Source: PWHG01 sp964406935
Lineage (GTDB): Bacteria; Patescibacteriota; Patescibacteriia; Patescibacteriales; UBA12465
Reading direction: 5' to 3'
DNA: 9,287 bases
NCBI GenBank assembly: GCA_964406935.1
Contig: CAYOTM010000026.1
Coordinates: forward strand, 1 to 9,287
Both the position numbers and the translations under genes were made by a program. Under the pieces are notes generated by a model, which did not search any database, was not told where the DNA came from, and was given only the letters and a program-made list of their open reading frames with translations. Below are positions 1-4,470 of this stretch, one piece after another (position 1 is the first letter of the stretch; the number at the start of each line of letters is the position of its first letter).

Positions 1-1059
1 ACTTGTAATCCCTATGATTTTAGTCGCACGGCTGGCGGTTCTTCTGGCGGAAGTGCGGCAGCGGTAGCCGCTGGTTTTTGTTTGTTTGCCCTTGGCAGTG
101 ATACGGGCGGTTCCATTCGTCAGCCGGCTAGCTTTTGTAATTTAGTTGGCTTGAAACCAACTTATGGTCGGGTGTCACGTTTTGGTTTGATTTCCATGAC
201 TTCTTCGACTGATGTGATTGGTCCTTTTACGCGGACAGTGACTGACGCCGCGATTGTTCTCCAGGCGATTGCTGGTCATGACCCCAAAGATGCCACCTCT
301 TTAAATATCGCCGTTGATGATTACCCAGCTAAACTTAAAACTCAGAGAAAAAAAATAAAAATTGGTTTACCTAAACAATATTTTCAGTCTAAAGGATTAG
401 ATGAAGGTGTGGCTAAACTGATTACTCAAGCGGCTGATCGTCTAGCCCTAAGAGGAGCAGAGGTGATGGTTGTTGATTTGCCTCATATTCAATATAGTGT
501 CCCCGTGTATTATGTAATTACTCCTAGTGAAATTAGTTCTAATCTTGCTCGTTTTGATGGTATCGGTTGGGGCTTGAGCGCCCAGAAAATTAATAATTTA
601 AAAGCGGCTTATTTAGATAGTCGGGGACGGGGTTTTGGAGCCGAGAGTAAACGAAGAATTATGCTCGGTACTTTTGCCCTGAGTGCTGGTTATGCGGATA
701 AATATTATAAAAAAGCCCAAGCTGTTCGCCAGTTAATTATTCAAGATCACCAGCAAGCCTTTGAGCAAGTTGATATTTTATTAGCGCCCACCTCTCCTCA
801 TCCAGCTTTTAAATTGGGGACTCAAATTGATGATCCAGTAACCATGTATTTAGAAGATATTTATTTATCTGGAGCTTCGCTGGCTTCCTTACCGGCCATT
901 TCGGTGCCCGCCGGGATGGTCGAGACTGATGGTGTTAAGTTGCCCGTTGGCTTGCAGTTAATTGGCCCTCGTTTAAGTGAAGCTAAATTATTACAACTTG
1001 CCCTGTCCTGGGAAGAGGATCATGATTATTTTGCCCTTAAACCATCATTAATTAAATAA
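1..1059 (+). CDS. gatA: Aspartyl/glutamyl-tRNA(Asn/Gln) amidotransferase subunit A, 3' part
   Basis: The frame is open from base 1 and ends at TAA, giving 352 residues. The N-terminal part, including the catalytic lysine, lies outside the window; full GatA proteins are about 480-490 residues. GatA is the amidase subunit of the GatCAB complex. It releases ammonia from glutamine to convert mis-acylated Glu-tRNA(Gln) or Asp-tRNA(Asn) to the cognate amide form in the cytoplasm. The amidase signature is intact: GGSSGGSAAA carries the cis-serine (window residue 14), and GSDTGGSIRQP carries the nucleophilic serine (residue 38). Their 24-residue spacing matches the family. Further GatA-typical blocks follow: KPTYGRVSRFG, SSNLARFDGI, KRRIMLGTFALS and the PVGLQLIGP C-terminal motif. 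The next gene starts 17 nt downstream, so the two are probably cotranscribed. No defect is visible. Confidence 0.97.
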   Translation, partial: TCNPYDFSRTAGGSSGGSAAAVAAGFCLFALGSDTGGSIRQPASFCNLVGLKPTYGRVSRFGLISMTSSTDVIGPFTRTVTDAAIVLQAIAGHDPKDATSLNIAVDDYPAKLKTQRKKIKIGLPKQYFQSKGLDEGVAKLITQAADRLALRGAEVMVVDLPHIQYSVPVYYVITPSEISSNLARFDGIGWGLSAQKINNLKAAYLDSRGRGFGAESKRRIMLGTFALSAGYADKYYKKAQAVRQLIIQDHQQAFEQVDILLAPTSPHPAFKLGTQIDDPVTMYLEDIYLSGASLASLPAISVPAGMVETDGVKLPVGLQLIGPRLSEAKLLQLALSWEEDHDYFALKPSLIK

Positions 1060-1076
1060 TTAATTATTTTAAAATT

Positions 1077-1790
1077 ATGAGCAACAAAATTTCTCCCCAA
1101 AGCAAAAATATTATTGCCCTGTTGGCAATTTTATTATTAGCAGTGGTGGTTACTTTATTAATGCTTGATGATGATAGTTTAAGGTTTAGTCGCTCTAAAT
1201 CAGTCTTGCCCCAATCTAATGGATATTTAAGCTCGACTGCTTTAACAATTGATTCGGCTGATATTTTTGCTGGCAGTGAACAAGCTCAACTAGCGATTAT
1301 TGTTTATGAAAATTATCTTGATCCCTTCAGTCAAGCTTTAAATACTAGCTTAGAAGCGGCTGTTGAAGAATTTGACGGTGATTTATTATTTGTTTATCGT
1401 CCCTTTGTCCCTCAAGGCAATTTACTTGCCCAAGAGGTAGCTGAACTATTATTATGCAGTCATGATCAAAAAAAAGGATTGGAAGCTCGACAGTGGTTGC
1501 TCGCCCAAGCCTCTCAAGGAGAATTTTCTTTAGAAGACTTAGATGTTTATACGACTGATTTAAGTTTAGACGGGGAAGAGTTAGCTGTTTGTTTAAGCGA
1601 AGGTAGAAATCAGGAAGTGGTGGCTGACATGATGCGACTGGCAGAGGCAGCTGATGTTTATGGTAGCCCAACTTTAGTGGTTGGTAATGAATTGTTATTA
1701 GGCGCGGTCCCTTATCTTGATTTTATTGATTCTAATGGTGATCAAATTGAGGGTTTGCGTTCAGTGATTATTCGGCAATTAAATAAATAA
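1077..1790 (+). CDS. Membrane-anchored DsbA-like thioredoxin-fold protein lacking the CxxC active site
   Basis: This 237-residue protein has an N-terminal hydrophobic anchor (residues about 12-30), a short linker, and an extracytoplasmic domain from about residue 60. The domain follows the DsbA/Thioredoxin_4 plan. A first strand (QLAIIVYENY) leads to the site where CPxC normally sits, followed by a helical insert. Near the end comes GSPTLVVGNELLLGA, which matches the family cis-proline motif (Pro198) and the following strand. The active-site position reads Asp82-Pro83-Phe84-Ser85, so both redox cysteines are missing. The only cysteines, Cys127 and Cys172, lie in the helical insert and could form a structural disulfide. 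Thiol oxidase or isomerase activity of the usual kind is therefore unlikely; a binding, chaperone or scaffold role is an inference. No Shine-Dalgarno sequence precedes the ATG. It follows gatA by 17 nt. The fold call is fairly secure, the function is not. Confidence 0.8.
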   Translation: MSNKISPQSKNIIALLAILLLAVVVTLLMLDDDSLRFSRSKSVLPQSNGYLSSTALTIDSADIFAGSEQAQLAIIVYENYLDPFSQALNTSLEAAVEEFDGDLLFVYRPFVPQGNLLAQEVAELLLCSHDQKKGLEARQWLLAQASQGEFSLEDLDVYTTDLSLDGEELAVCLSEGRNQEVVADMMRLAEAADVYGSPTLVVGNELLLGAVPYLDFIDSNGDQIEGLRSVIIRQLNK

Positions 1791-1830
1791 TTATTTGCCT
1801 TGTTATTTATAGAAATTATTTTTTAAATTT

Positions 1831-2376
1831 ATGGAAAAGATACCAGATTTTTCTAACCAGAAAAATTCAGATAAGACACCAGTTGAAAGATTTCGTTCAT
1901 TTGATGTAACCAAGGTGGCTGATTATAATGAATATTATCAAAAAAAATTTACTCACCTTAAAGAAGAATTTAAGATTAAAAAACTCGATGACTTATTAGT
2001 TGAGTTACAAAAAATAATTAATGATTGGCATAAAATGACCAATATTAATGAAACAGATTTACGAGAAAGGGAAATGATTATTTTTGAAGCTTTAATTAGA
2101 TTACAACCCGATCAAGCTTGGAAAAATAAACACGTTGATTTATTTGTTGATTATATTAAAGCCGGTGATGATTTTAATTTAATTAAATTTGTTCAAGAAG
2201 AATTTAATCTTCAACAAATTAATCCAAGTGGCGCTTTAGCTTTTCAGCAAATATCTGATGAAATTAAAATTGGAGACATGATTAAAGGAGAAGAAAAATT
2301 AGATAAAAATAAGGATAATTTTTTAGCAGTTGATCGCCAAGAAATAATTAAAAAACGGTTTACAGGTGAAAATTAA
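1831..2376 (+). CDS. Uncharacterised charged, helical cytoplasmic protein
   Basis: This 181-residue protein is not recognised. It has no signal peptide or membrane segment, is rich in Lys, Glu, Asp and Asn, and should be mostly alpha-helical. Tyr/Lys/Glu-rich helices occupy residues about 30-70, and a second helical block spans about 80-140. The tail is very Lys/Asp rich. The sequence contains no cysteine. Asn, Lys and Ile codons are strongly A/T-ending, more so than in gatA. The gene starts 40 nt after the DsbA-like gene, with no convincing promoter or terminator between them, so it is probably the last protein gene of the gatA transcript. No Shine-Dalgarno sequence is visible before the ATG. 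The open length and coherent composition support a real gene. Function unknown. Confidence 0.75.
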   Translation: MEKIPDFSNQKNSDKTPVERFRSFDVTKVADYNEYYQKKFTHLKEEFKIKKLDDLLVELQKIINDWHKMTNINETDLREREMIIFEALIRLQPDQAWKNKHVDLFVDYIKAGDDFNLIKFVQEEFNLQQINPSGALAFQQISDEIKIGDMIKGEEKLDKNKDNFLAVDRQEIIKKRFTGEN

Positions 2377-2437
2377 GTTATAAAAATTTAGGGAAGAAAA
2401 ATTTTAAGTAAGTGTTTTGGATTTTTTAAAAAATATA

Positions 2438-2522
2438 GGAGAGTTCGCATAGTGGTCTAGTGCGCTCGCTTGGAAAGCGAGTATACCGCAAGGTATCGGG
2501 AGTTCGAATCTCCCACTCTCCG
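2438..2522 (+). tRNA. tRNA-Ser (anticodon GGA)
   Basis: A complete 85-nt class II tRNA cloverleaf. The acceptor stem is 2438-2444 with 2515-2521, all seven pairs Watson-Crick, followed by discriminator G at 2522, as expected for serine. The D arm is 2447-2463. The anticodon stem is 2465-2469 with 2477-2481 around loop TTGGAAA, giving anticodon GGA at 2472-2474 (reads UCC/UCU). A long variable arm has a 5-bp stem (2483-2487 with 2492-2496) and a GCAA loop, diagnostic of tRNA-Ser. The T arm is 2498-2514 with loop TTCGAAT. The 3' CCA is not encoded; GCAA follows the acceptor stem, so CCA must be added post-transcriptionally. I see no convincing promoter of its own, so it may be read through from the upstream genes. 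A terminator follows directly. Confidence 0.98.
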
Positions 2523-2530
2523 CAAAGGAA

Positions 2531-2554
2531 AAAAGACGCCATCGGCGTCTTTTT
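2531..2554 (+). terminator. Intrinsic terminator after tRNA-Ser
   Basis: A perfect 6-bp GC-rich stem (GACGCC 2535-2540, GGCGTC 2544-2549) closes a 3-nt loop. It is flanked by AAAA on the left and TTTTT (2550-2554) on the right, which extend the pairing. It begins 9 nt after the tRNA acceptor end and should end the gatA/tRNA transcription unit. Confidence 0.9.
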
Positions 2555-2582
2555 GAGTAATTAGAGGGGTAAATTATTAATA

Positions 2583-2611
2583 TTGACATAAAATTAATAA
2601 TATGATATCTT
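2583..2611 (+). promoter_or_regulatory. Sigma-70-type promoter for the 56-residue membrane protein gene
   Basis: Consensus TTGACA (2583-2588) is separated by 17 nt from TATCTT (2606-2611). TGA sits immediately before the -10, giving an extended -10 TGn. Transcription would start near 2618, leaving a leader of about 138 nt before the ATG at 2756. Confidence 0.75.
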
Positions 2612-2654
2612 TCCTAAGATAAAAAATTGATCTTTAAAAATTAGCCCGCCCTAT

Positions 2655-2740
2655 TGGTTATAGCCAAAAGATGATTAATATTTAGCCATTTTTTGGCTAT
2701 AACCATAATGGTTATAGTTCTGGGCTCGGAGCAGAACCAT
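2655..2740 (+). promoter_or_regulatory. Structured 5' leader with mutually exclusive hairpins
   Basis: Stem A pairs 2655-2673 with 2687-2705: 19 consecutive pairs, one of them G-U, closing a 13-nt loop. Stem B pairs 2697-2706 with 2708-2717, a near-continuous palindrome in which 8-9 pairs can form, and it uses the same 3' arm segment (CTATAACC). The two cannot coexist. A third stem can form either from 2717-2722 with 2732-2737 (GTTCTG/CAGAAC) or from 2708-2713 with 2735-2740 (ATGGTT/AACCAT), ending just upstream of the AGGAGG site. The arrangement resembles a riboswitch or attenuator, but no known ligand class is recognised and the ribosome-binding site is not clearly masked in any state. It could instead be a stabilising leader or an operator-like inverted repeat. 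Confidence 0.6.
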
Positions 2741-2755
2741 AAAAGGAGGAAAAAA

Positions 2756-2926
2756 ATGAAAGAAAAAAACAAAAAAAACGAAAATCCTAGTCCTCTGTTT
2801 GTGGACAACAGTAGTGATTTCAGCGACCTGGTGTTAACACTGATCTGGATATTGATAATTATTGGCGCGATCCTATTTATTTTTAATCTTGTCGAATCAC
2901 AATCGGGGGGTTACCTAGGCCCCTAA
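2756..2926 (+). CDS. Small single-span membrane protein, uncharacterised
   Basis: This 56-residue protein starts at the ATG preceded, at 6 nt, by a perfect AGGAGG (2744-2749). The same frame is open upstream to 2693, but that extension lies inside the leader hairpins and lacks a ribosome-binding site. The N-terminus is highly charged (many Lys, Asn, Glu). After a Pro/Asp/Ser linker, one hydrophobic helix spans Leu25 to Val46. The tail is short and Gly-rich, ending Tyr-Leu-Gly-Pro. The positive N-terminus suggests N-in, C-out topology. It is not recognised and the function is unknown. Its own promoter, long folded leader, strong ribosome-binding site and terminator indicate a well-expressed single-gene unit, unlike the neighbouring leader-poor genes. 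Confidence 0.82.
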   Translation: MKEKNKKNENPSPLFVDNSSDFSDLVLTLIWILIIIGAILFIFNLVESQSGGYLGP

Positions 2927-2945
2927 ATTTTTGAACTTTTTTCAA

Positions 2946-2977
2946 TAAAAAAAGCCTTCAATTACTGAGGGCTTTTT
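2946..2977. terminator. Bidirectional intrinsic terminator between convergent genes
   Basis: A 7-bp stem pairs GCCTTCA (2954-2960) with TGAGGGC (2966-2972), with one G-T wobble and a 5-nt loop. TTTTT follows on the plus strand (2973-2977) and eight A (2946-2953) precede it, giving a T tract on the minus strand. It lies between the ends of the 56-residue gene (2926) and the minus-strand gene (2981) and can serve both. Confidence 0.88.
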
Positions 2978-2980
2978 AAT

Positions 2981-3274
2981 TTACCATTGAAGGTCTATTT
3001 TTTGTTTTCTAAATATGCGGTTGATTTCTTGTCTGGATTTTTGTCCAAACATCGTGAGCTTGGCTGACTCCCCCTCTTTAATCATGGTGATTAATTCGTA
3101 AAAATTTTGGGCTCCGGAAGCGAGCAAACTATTAAGTAGCCGCGGGCTAAATCTGAGAGGATAACTAAGTTGGCGAAAATCTTTATTTAAAAAGAGAATT
3201 GACGAAATTGGGGGGTCCAATCTTTTAGGCCTCAAAGAATAGTTTACCGGAGGATTAAGCCGATAAGTTTTCAT
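2981..3274 (-). CDS. Stand-alone RNA polymerase alpha C-terminal-domain-like DNA-binding protein
   Basis: This 97-residue protein has a basic, Pro-rich N-terminal third and, at residues about 40-95, a domain resembling the alpha-subunit C-terminal domain (helix-hairpin-helix type). Aligned by eye with E. coli alpha, SPRLLNSLL matches the VRSANCLK helix and MFGQKSRQEI matches NLGKKSLTEI. Arg45, Asn48, Gly77, Lys79, Ser80 and Glu83 then fall where Arg265, Asn268, Gly296, Lys298, Ser299 and Glu302 sit in E. coli alpha. Most of these contact minor-groove DNA at UP elements. No N-terminal assembly domain is present, so this is not RpoA. It probably binds AT-rich DNA, alone or beside polymerase; regulation is an inference. 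A consensus promoter lies just upstream, no Shine-Dalgarno sequence is visible, and the gene ends 8 nt before a terminator hairpin. Other helix-hairpin-helix proteins are the main alternative. Confidence 0.78.
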   Translation of the reverse strand: MKTYRLNPPVNYSLRPKRLDPPISSILFLNKDFRQLSYPLRFSPRLLNSLLASGAQNFYELITMIKEGESAKLTMFGQKSRQEINRIFRKQKIDLQW

Positions 3275-3304
3275 GACGATAAAATTAAAATGAACTGTTG
3301 GTTT

Positions 3305-3333
3305 ATTTTAATAGTTTTTTATTTTTTTGTCAA
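3305..3333 (-). promoter_or_regulatory. Promoter for the alpha-CTD-like gene
   Basis: Read on the minus strand, TTGACA (3333-3328) and TAAAAT (3310-3305) are separated by 17 nt. Transcription would start near 3298, giving a short leader of about 24 nt without a ribosome-binding site. It is back to back with the plus-strand promoter at 3369. Confidence 0.78.
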
Positions 3334-3368
3334 AGACGGGTTAGAAAATAACTTTTCATCTCTAAACA

Positions 3369-3397
3369 TTGACAAAAATAAATAAATATTATTAAAT
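3369..3397 (+). promoter_or_regulatory. Promoter for the 195-residue protein gene
   Basis: TTGACA (3369-3374), a 17-nt AT-rich spacer and TTAAAT (3392-3397). Transcription would start near 3404, giving a leader of about 154 nt. Its -35 box is 35 nt from that of the opposing minus-strand promoter, so the two could be regulated together. Confidence 0.8.
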
Positions 3398-3413
3398 AAA
3401 ATGAACCGCTTCT

Positions 3414-3538
3414 TTGTTCTTTATAATTATTGCTATAGCTATTAGTGGCTAAATTTTGGCCTCTGTTAGCTGTAGCAAAATCACGAAGATTTGAGAACAG
3501 TTTAACTGGTAACGAGTTTATTATTAAACGGGTTACTA
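3414..3538 (+). promoter_or_regulatory. Folded multi-stem 5' leader upstream of the 195-residue protein
   Basis: Three helices can coexist. P1 pairs 3414-3420 with 3494-3500 (TTGTTCT/AGAACAG, one G-U). Inside it, P2 pairs 3432-3441 with 3467-3476 (10 pairs, one G-U), topped by a small stem 3447-3451 with 3457-3461. P3 pairs 3507-3513 with 3532-3538, continuing after a 2x2 internal loop into GTTTA/TAAAC (3516-3520, 3525-3529) around a TTAT tetraloop. The AAGGAGG site (3545-3551) lies in the single-stranded stretch just after P3. The G-U pairs in otherwise perfect stems favour RNA over DNA palindromes. It could be a cis-regulatory element or a stabilising leader. It matches no riboswitch or T-box class I know by eye. 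Confidence 0.55.
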
Positions 3539-3557
3539 AAAAATAAGGAGGTTGACA

Positions 3558-4145
3558 ATGTCAAACTTGTATTCAATTGGTCAAATGAACCAACTGGGCG
3601 ATGCCCTCGAAAAGGCCGGCTTTTCTGCCAATGAAATTACTAAACTACAACATTCACCGCAACTAGCGGCCATTCGCGAATTGCTTTATGGCCGGGCGAC
3701 CCTGTCTTTACCAGAGCACTTAATTGATTGTGACTCTGATCCATGTGTTCCTCAGAACTGGTCACTCAAAAGTCATTTGAAAATGGGGGTCTGGAAATGG
3801 CAACCGGAAAAAGTAGTATTGTTTAAGTTTAAAGAACAGGCTGGCAGTAAGAGGATTGGCGAATACTTATATCAGAAATTGGGGGAATCCCCAGTTTTAA
3901 ATGCCAATGTTTTGGATTATTTACTTCAGCACCATCATTTGATTCCGTCCGACTGGAAAAATGTTTTTGTTTTTTTCTGGGGAACAATTTATTTTTCTTC
4001 GGGCGGAAAAGAGACTGTGCGCTGTTTGCGTTTTAATCAGGAAAATAAGCGTTGGGGTTGGTTTTGGGCCCACTTGGACTATCGTTTTAGTCTCGATAAT
4101 TGCCCGGCTGCCATGCTTAGTAACTCTGACCAACCTGCTCAGTGA
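3558..4145 (+). CDS. Conserved hypothetical protein of CPR type, 195 residues
   Basis: The start is the ATG 6 nt after AGGAGG (3546-3551); a TTG two codons upstream overlaps that site and is rejected. The stop is TGA. There is no signal peptide or membrane span. The N-terminus forms a short helical unit (MNQLGDALEKAGFSANEITKL). The middle has ID-C-DSDPCVP-W, then a VLNANVLDYLL block, HHHLIP-W, a hydrophobic FVFFWGTIYF strand, VRCLRF, and a Trp-rich C-terminus with W-W and PAAML. Four cysteines (two in IDCDSDPC, one in VRC, one near the end) are present without a clear metal site. From memory it resembles a family of unknown function widespread in Parcubacteria-like genomes; I cannot confirm this here. 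Codons are less A/T-biased than in the 1831 gene. The strong promoter, leader, ribosome-binding site and terminator suggest high or regulated expression. Confidence 0.88.
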   Translation: MSNLYSIGQMNQLGDALEKAGFSANEITKLQHSPQLAAIRELLYGRATLSLPEHLIDCDSDPCVPQNWSLKSHLKMGVWKWQPEKVVLFKFKEQAGSKRIGEYLYQKLGESPVLNANVLDYLLQHHHLIPSDWKNVFVFFWGTIYFSSGGKETVRCLRFNQENKRWGWFWAHLDYRFSLDNCPAAMLSNSDQPAQ

Positions 4146-4232
4146 CCTTCACTTAAAAGTTTTTTATTAAACTAGCCATTTTTTGTCCTTAAATCTATTT
4201 AAATTTGTTGTTCTTTGCTTCCGTCTCCTTTT

Positions 4233-4261
4233 AAGCCTGAGATTTTATCTTGGGCTTTTTT
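4233..4261 (+). terminator. Intrinsic terminator of the 195-residue protein gene
   Basis: An 11-bp stem (4233-4243 with 4247-4257, two G-U pairs) closes a TTT loop and runs into a T tract (4256-4261). It lies about 90 nt after the stop codon. The stretch 4146-4232 holds nothing else recognisable. Confidence 0.85.
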
Positions 4262-4275
4262 CTAAGTCATTTTCT

Positions 4276-4356
4276 AAATAACGGAATTAATTATCACCTC
4301 ACTATTTATAATCCTCATTTTTCTTAAATTATTTCCTGAAATAACCGAGTTAATTA
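4276..4356 (+). repeat. Imperfect direct repeat pair, 63-nt offset
   Basis: AAATAACGGAATTAATTA (4276-4293) and AAATAACCGAGTTAATTA (4339-4356) match at 16 of 18 positions. Weaker similarity continues downstream (ATTTATAA versus ATTTACAA) into the -35 box of the promoter at 4368. This may be an old duplication of promoter-upstream DNA or a pair of binding sites. In such AT-rich DNA, chance similarity is not excluded. It is the main content of the 4262-4367 gap. Confidence 0.45.
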
Positions 4357-4367
4357 CTGTCCTTTCA

Positions 4368-4396
4368 TTTACAAACACCAAATTTTATGCTATAAT
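4368..4396 (+). promoter_or_regulatory. Strong promoter for the gene at 4471
   Basis: TTTACA (4368-4373), 17 nt, then a perfect TATAAT (4391-4396) preceded by TGC, an extended -10. Transcription would start near 4403, about 68 nt before the ATG. Confidence 0.85.
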
Positions 4397-4406
4397 ATAT
4401 TTTATA

Positions 4407-4432
4407 GGGGGATAAAAATAATCATTTACCCC
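4407..4432 (+). promoter_or_regulatory. Small leader hairpin
   Basis: GGGG-A-TAAA (4408-4416) pairs with TTTA-CCCC (4425-4432) around an 8-nt loop with one bulged A, followed by TTTTATT. It lies at the very 5' end of the predicted transcript and could be an attenuator-like stem or a 5' stabiliser. The weak T tract and bulge keep this tentative. Confidence 0.35.
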
Positions 4433-4470
4433 TTTTATTCTTAAATTTTATTAATTTTAACACAAAAAAT

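Noticed and set aside
1345..1671. Minus-strand open frame of 108 codons
   Set aside because: Entirely antisense to the DsbA-like gene, with low-complexity composition and no promoter or ribosome-binding site.
2359..2387. Dedicated promoter for tRNA-Ser (TTTACA with a TAAAAA-like -10)
   Set aside because: The -10 match is poor and start distance is long; not distinguishable from AT-rich background.
2404..2589. Minus-strand open frame of 61 codons
   Set aside because: It is the reverse complement of tRNA-Ser and its terminator, a well-known source of false proteins; no independent start signals.
2655..2717. CRISPR array or insertion-sequence ends at the repeated GGTTATAG elements
   Set aside because: Only three short copies, no regular spacers, no transposase, no target duplication; a leader RNA structure explains them better.
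2693..2755. N-terminal extension of the 56-residue membrane protein
   Set aside because: The extension would be encoded by the leader hairpin arms and has no ribosome-binding site, whereas the ATG at 2756 follows AGGAGG by 6 nt.
4143..4145. Possible UGA recoding (as in Gracilibacteria and Absconditabacteria)
   Set aside because: UGA ends the 195-residue gene shortly before its terminator, tryptophan and glycine use normal codons, and no long gene contains in-frame UGA.
3921..4170. Open frames on both strands over the end of the 195-residue protein gene
   Set aside because: Both overlap a well-supported gene in other frames and lack start signals.
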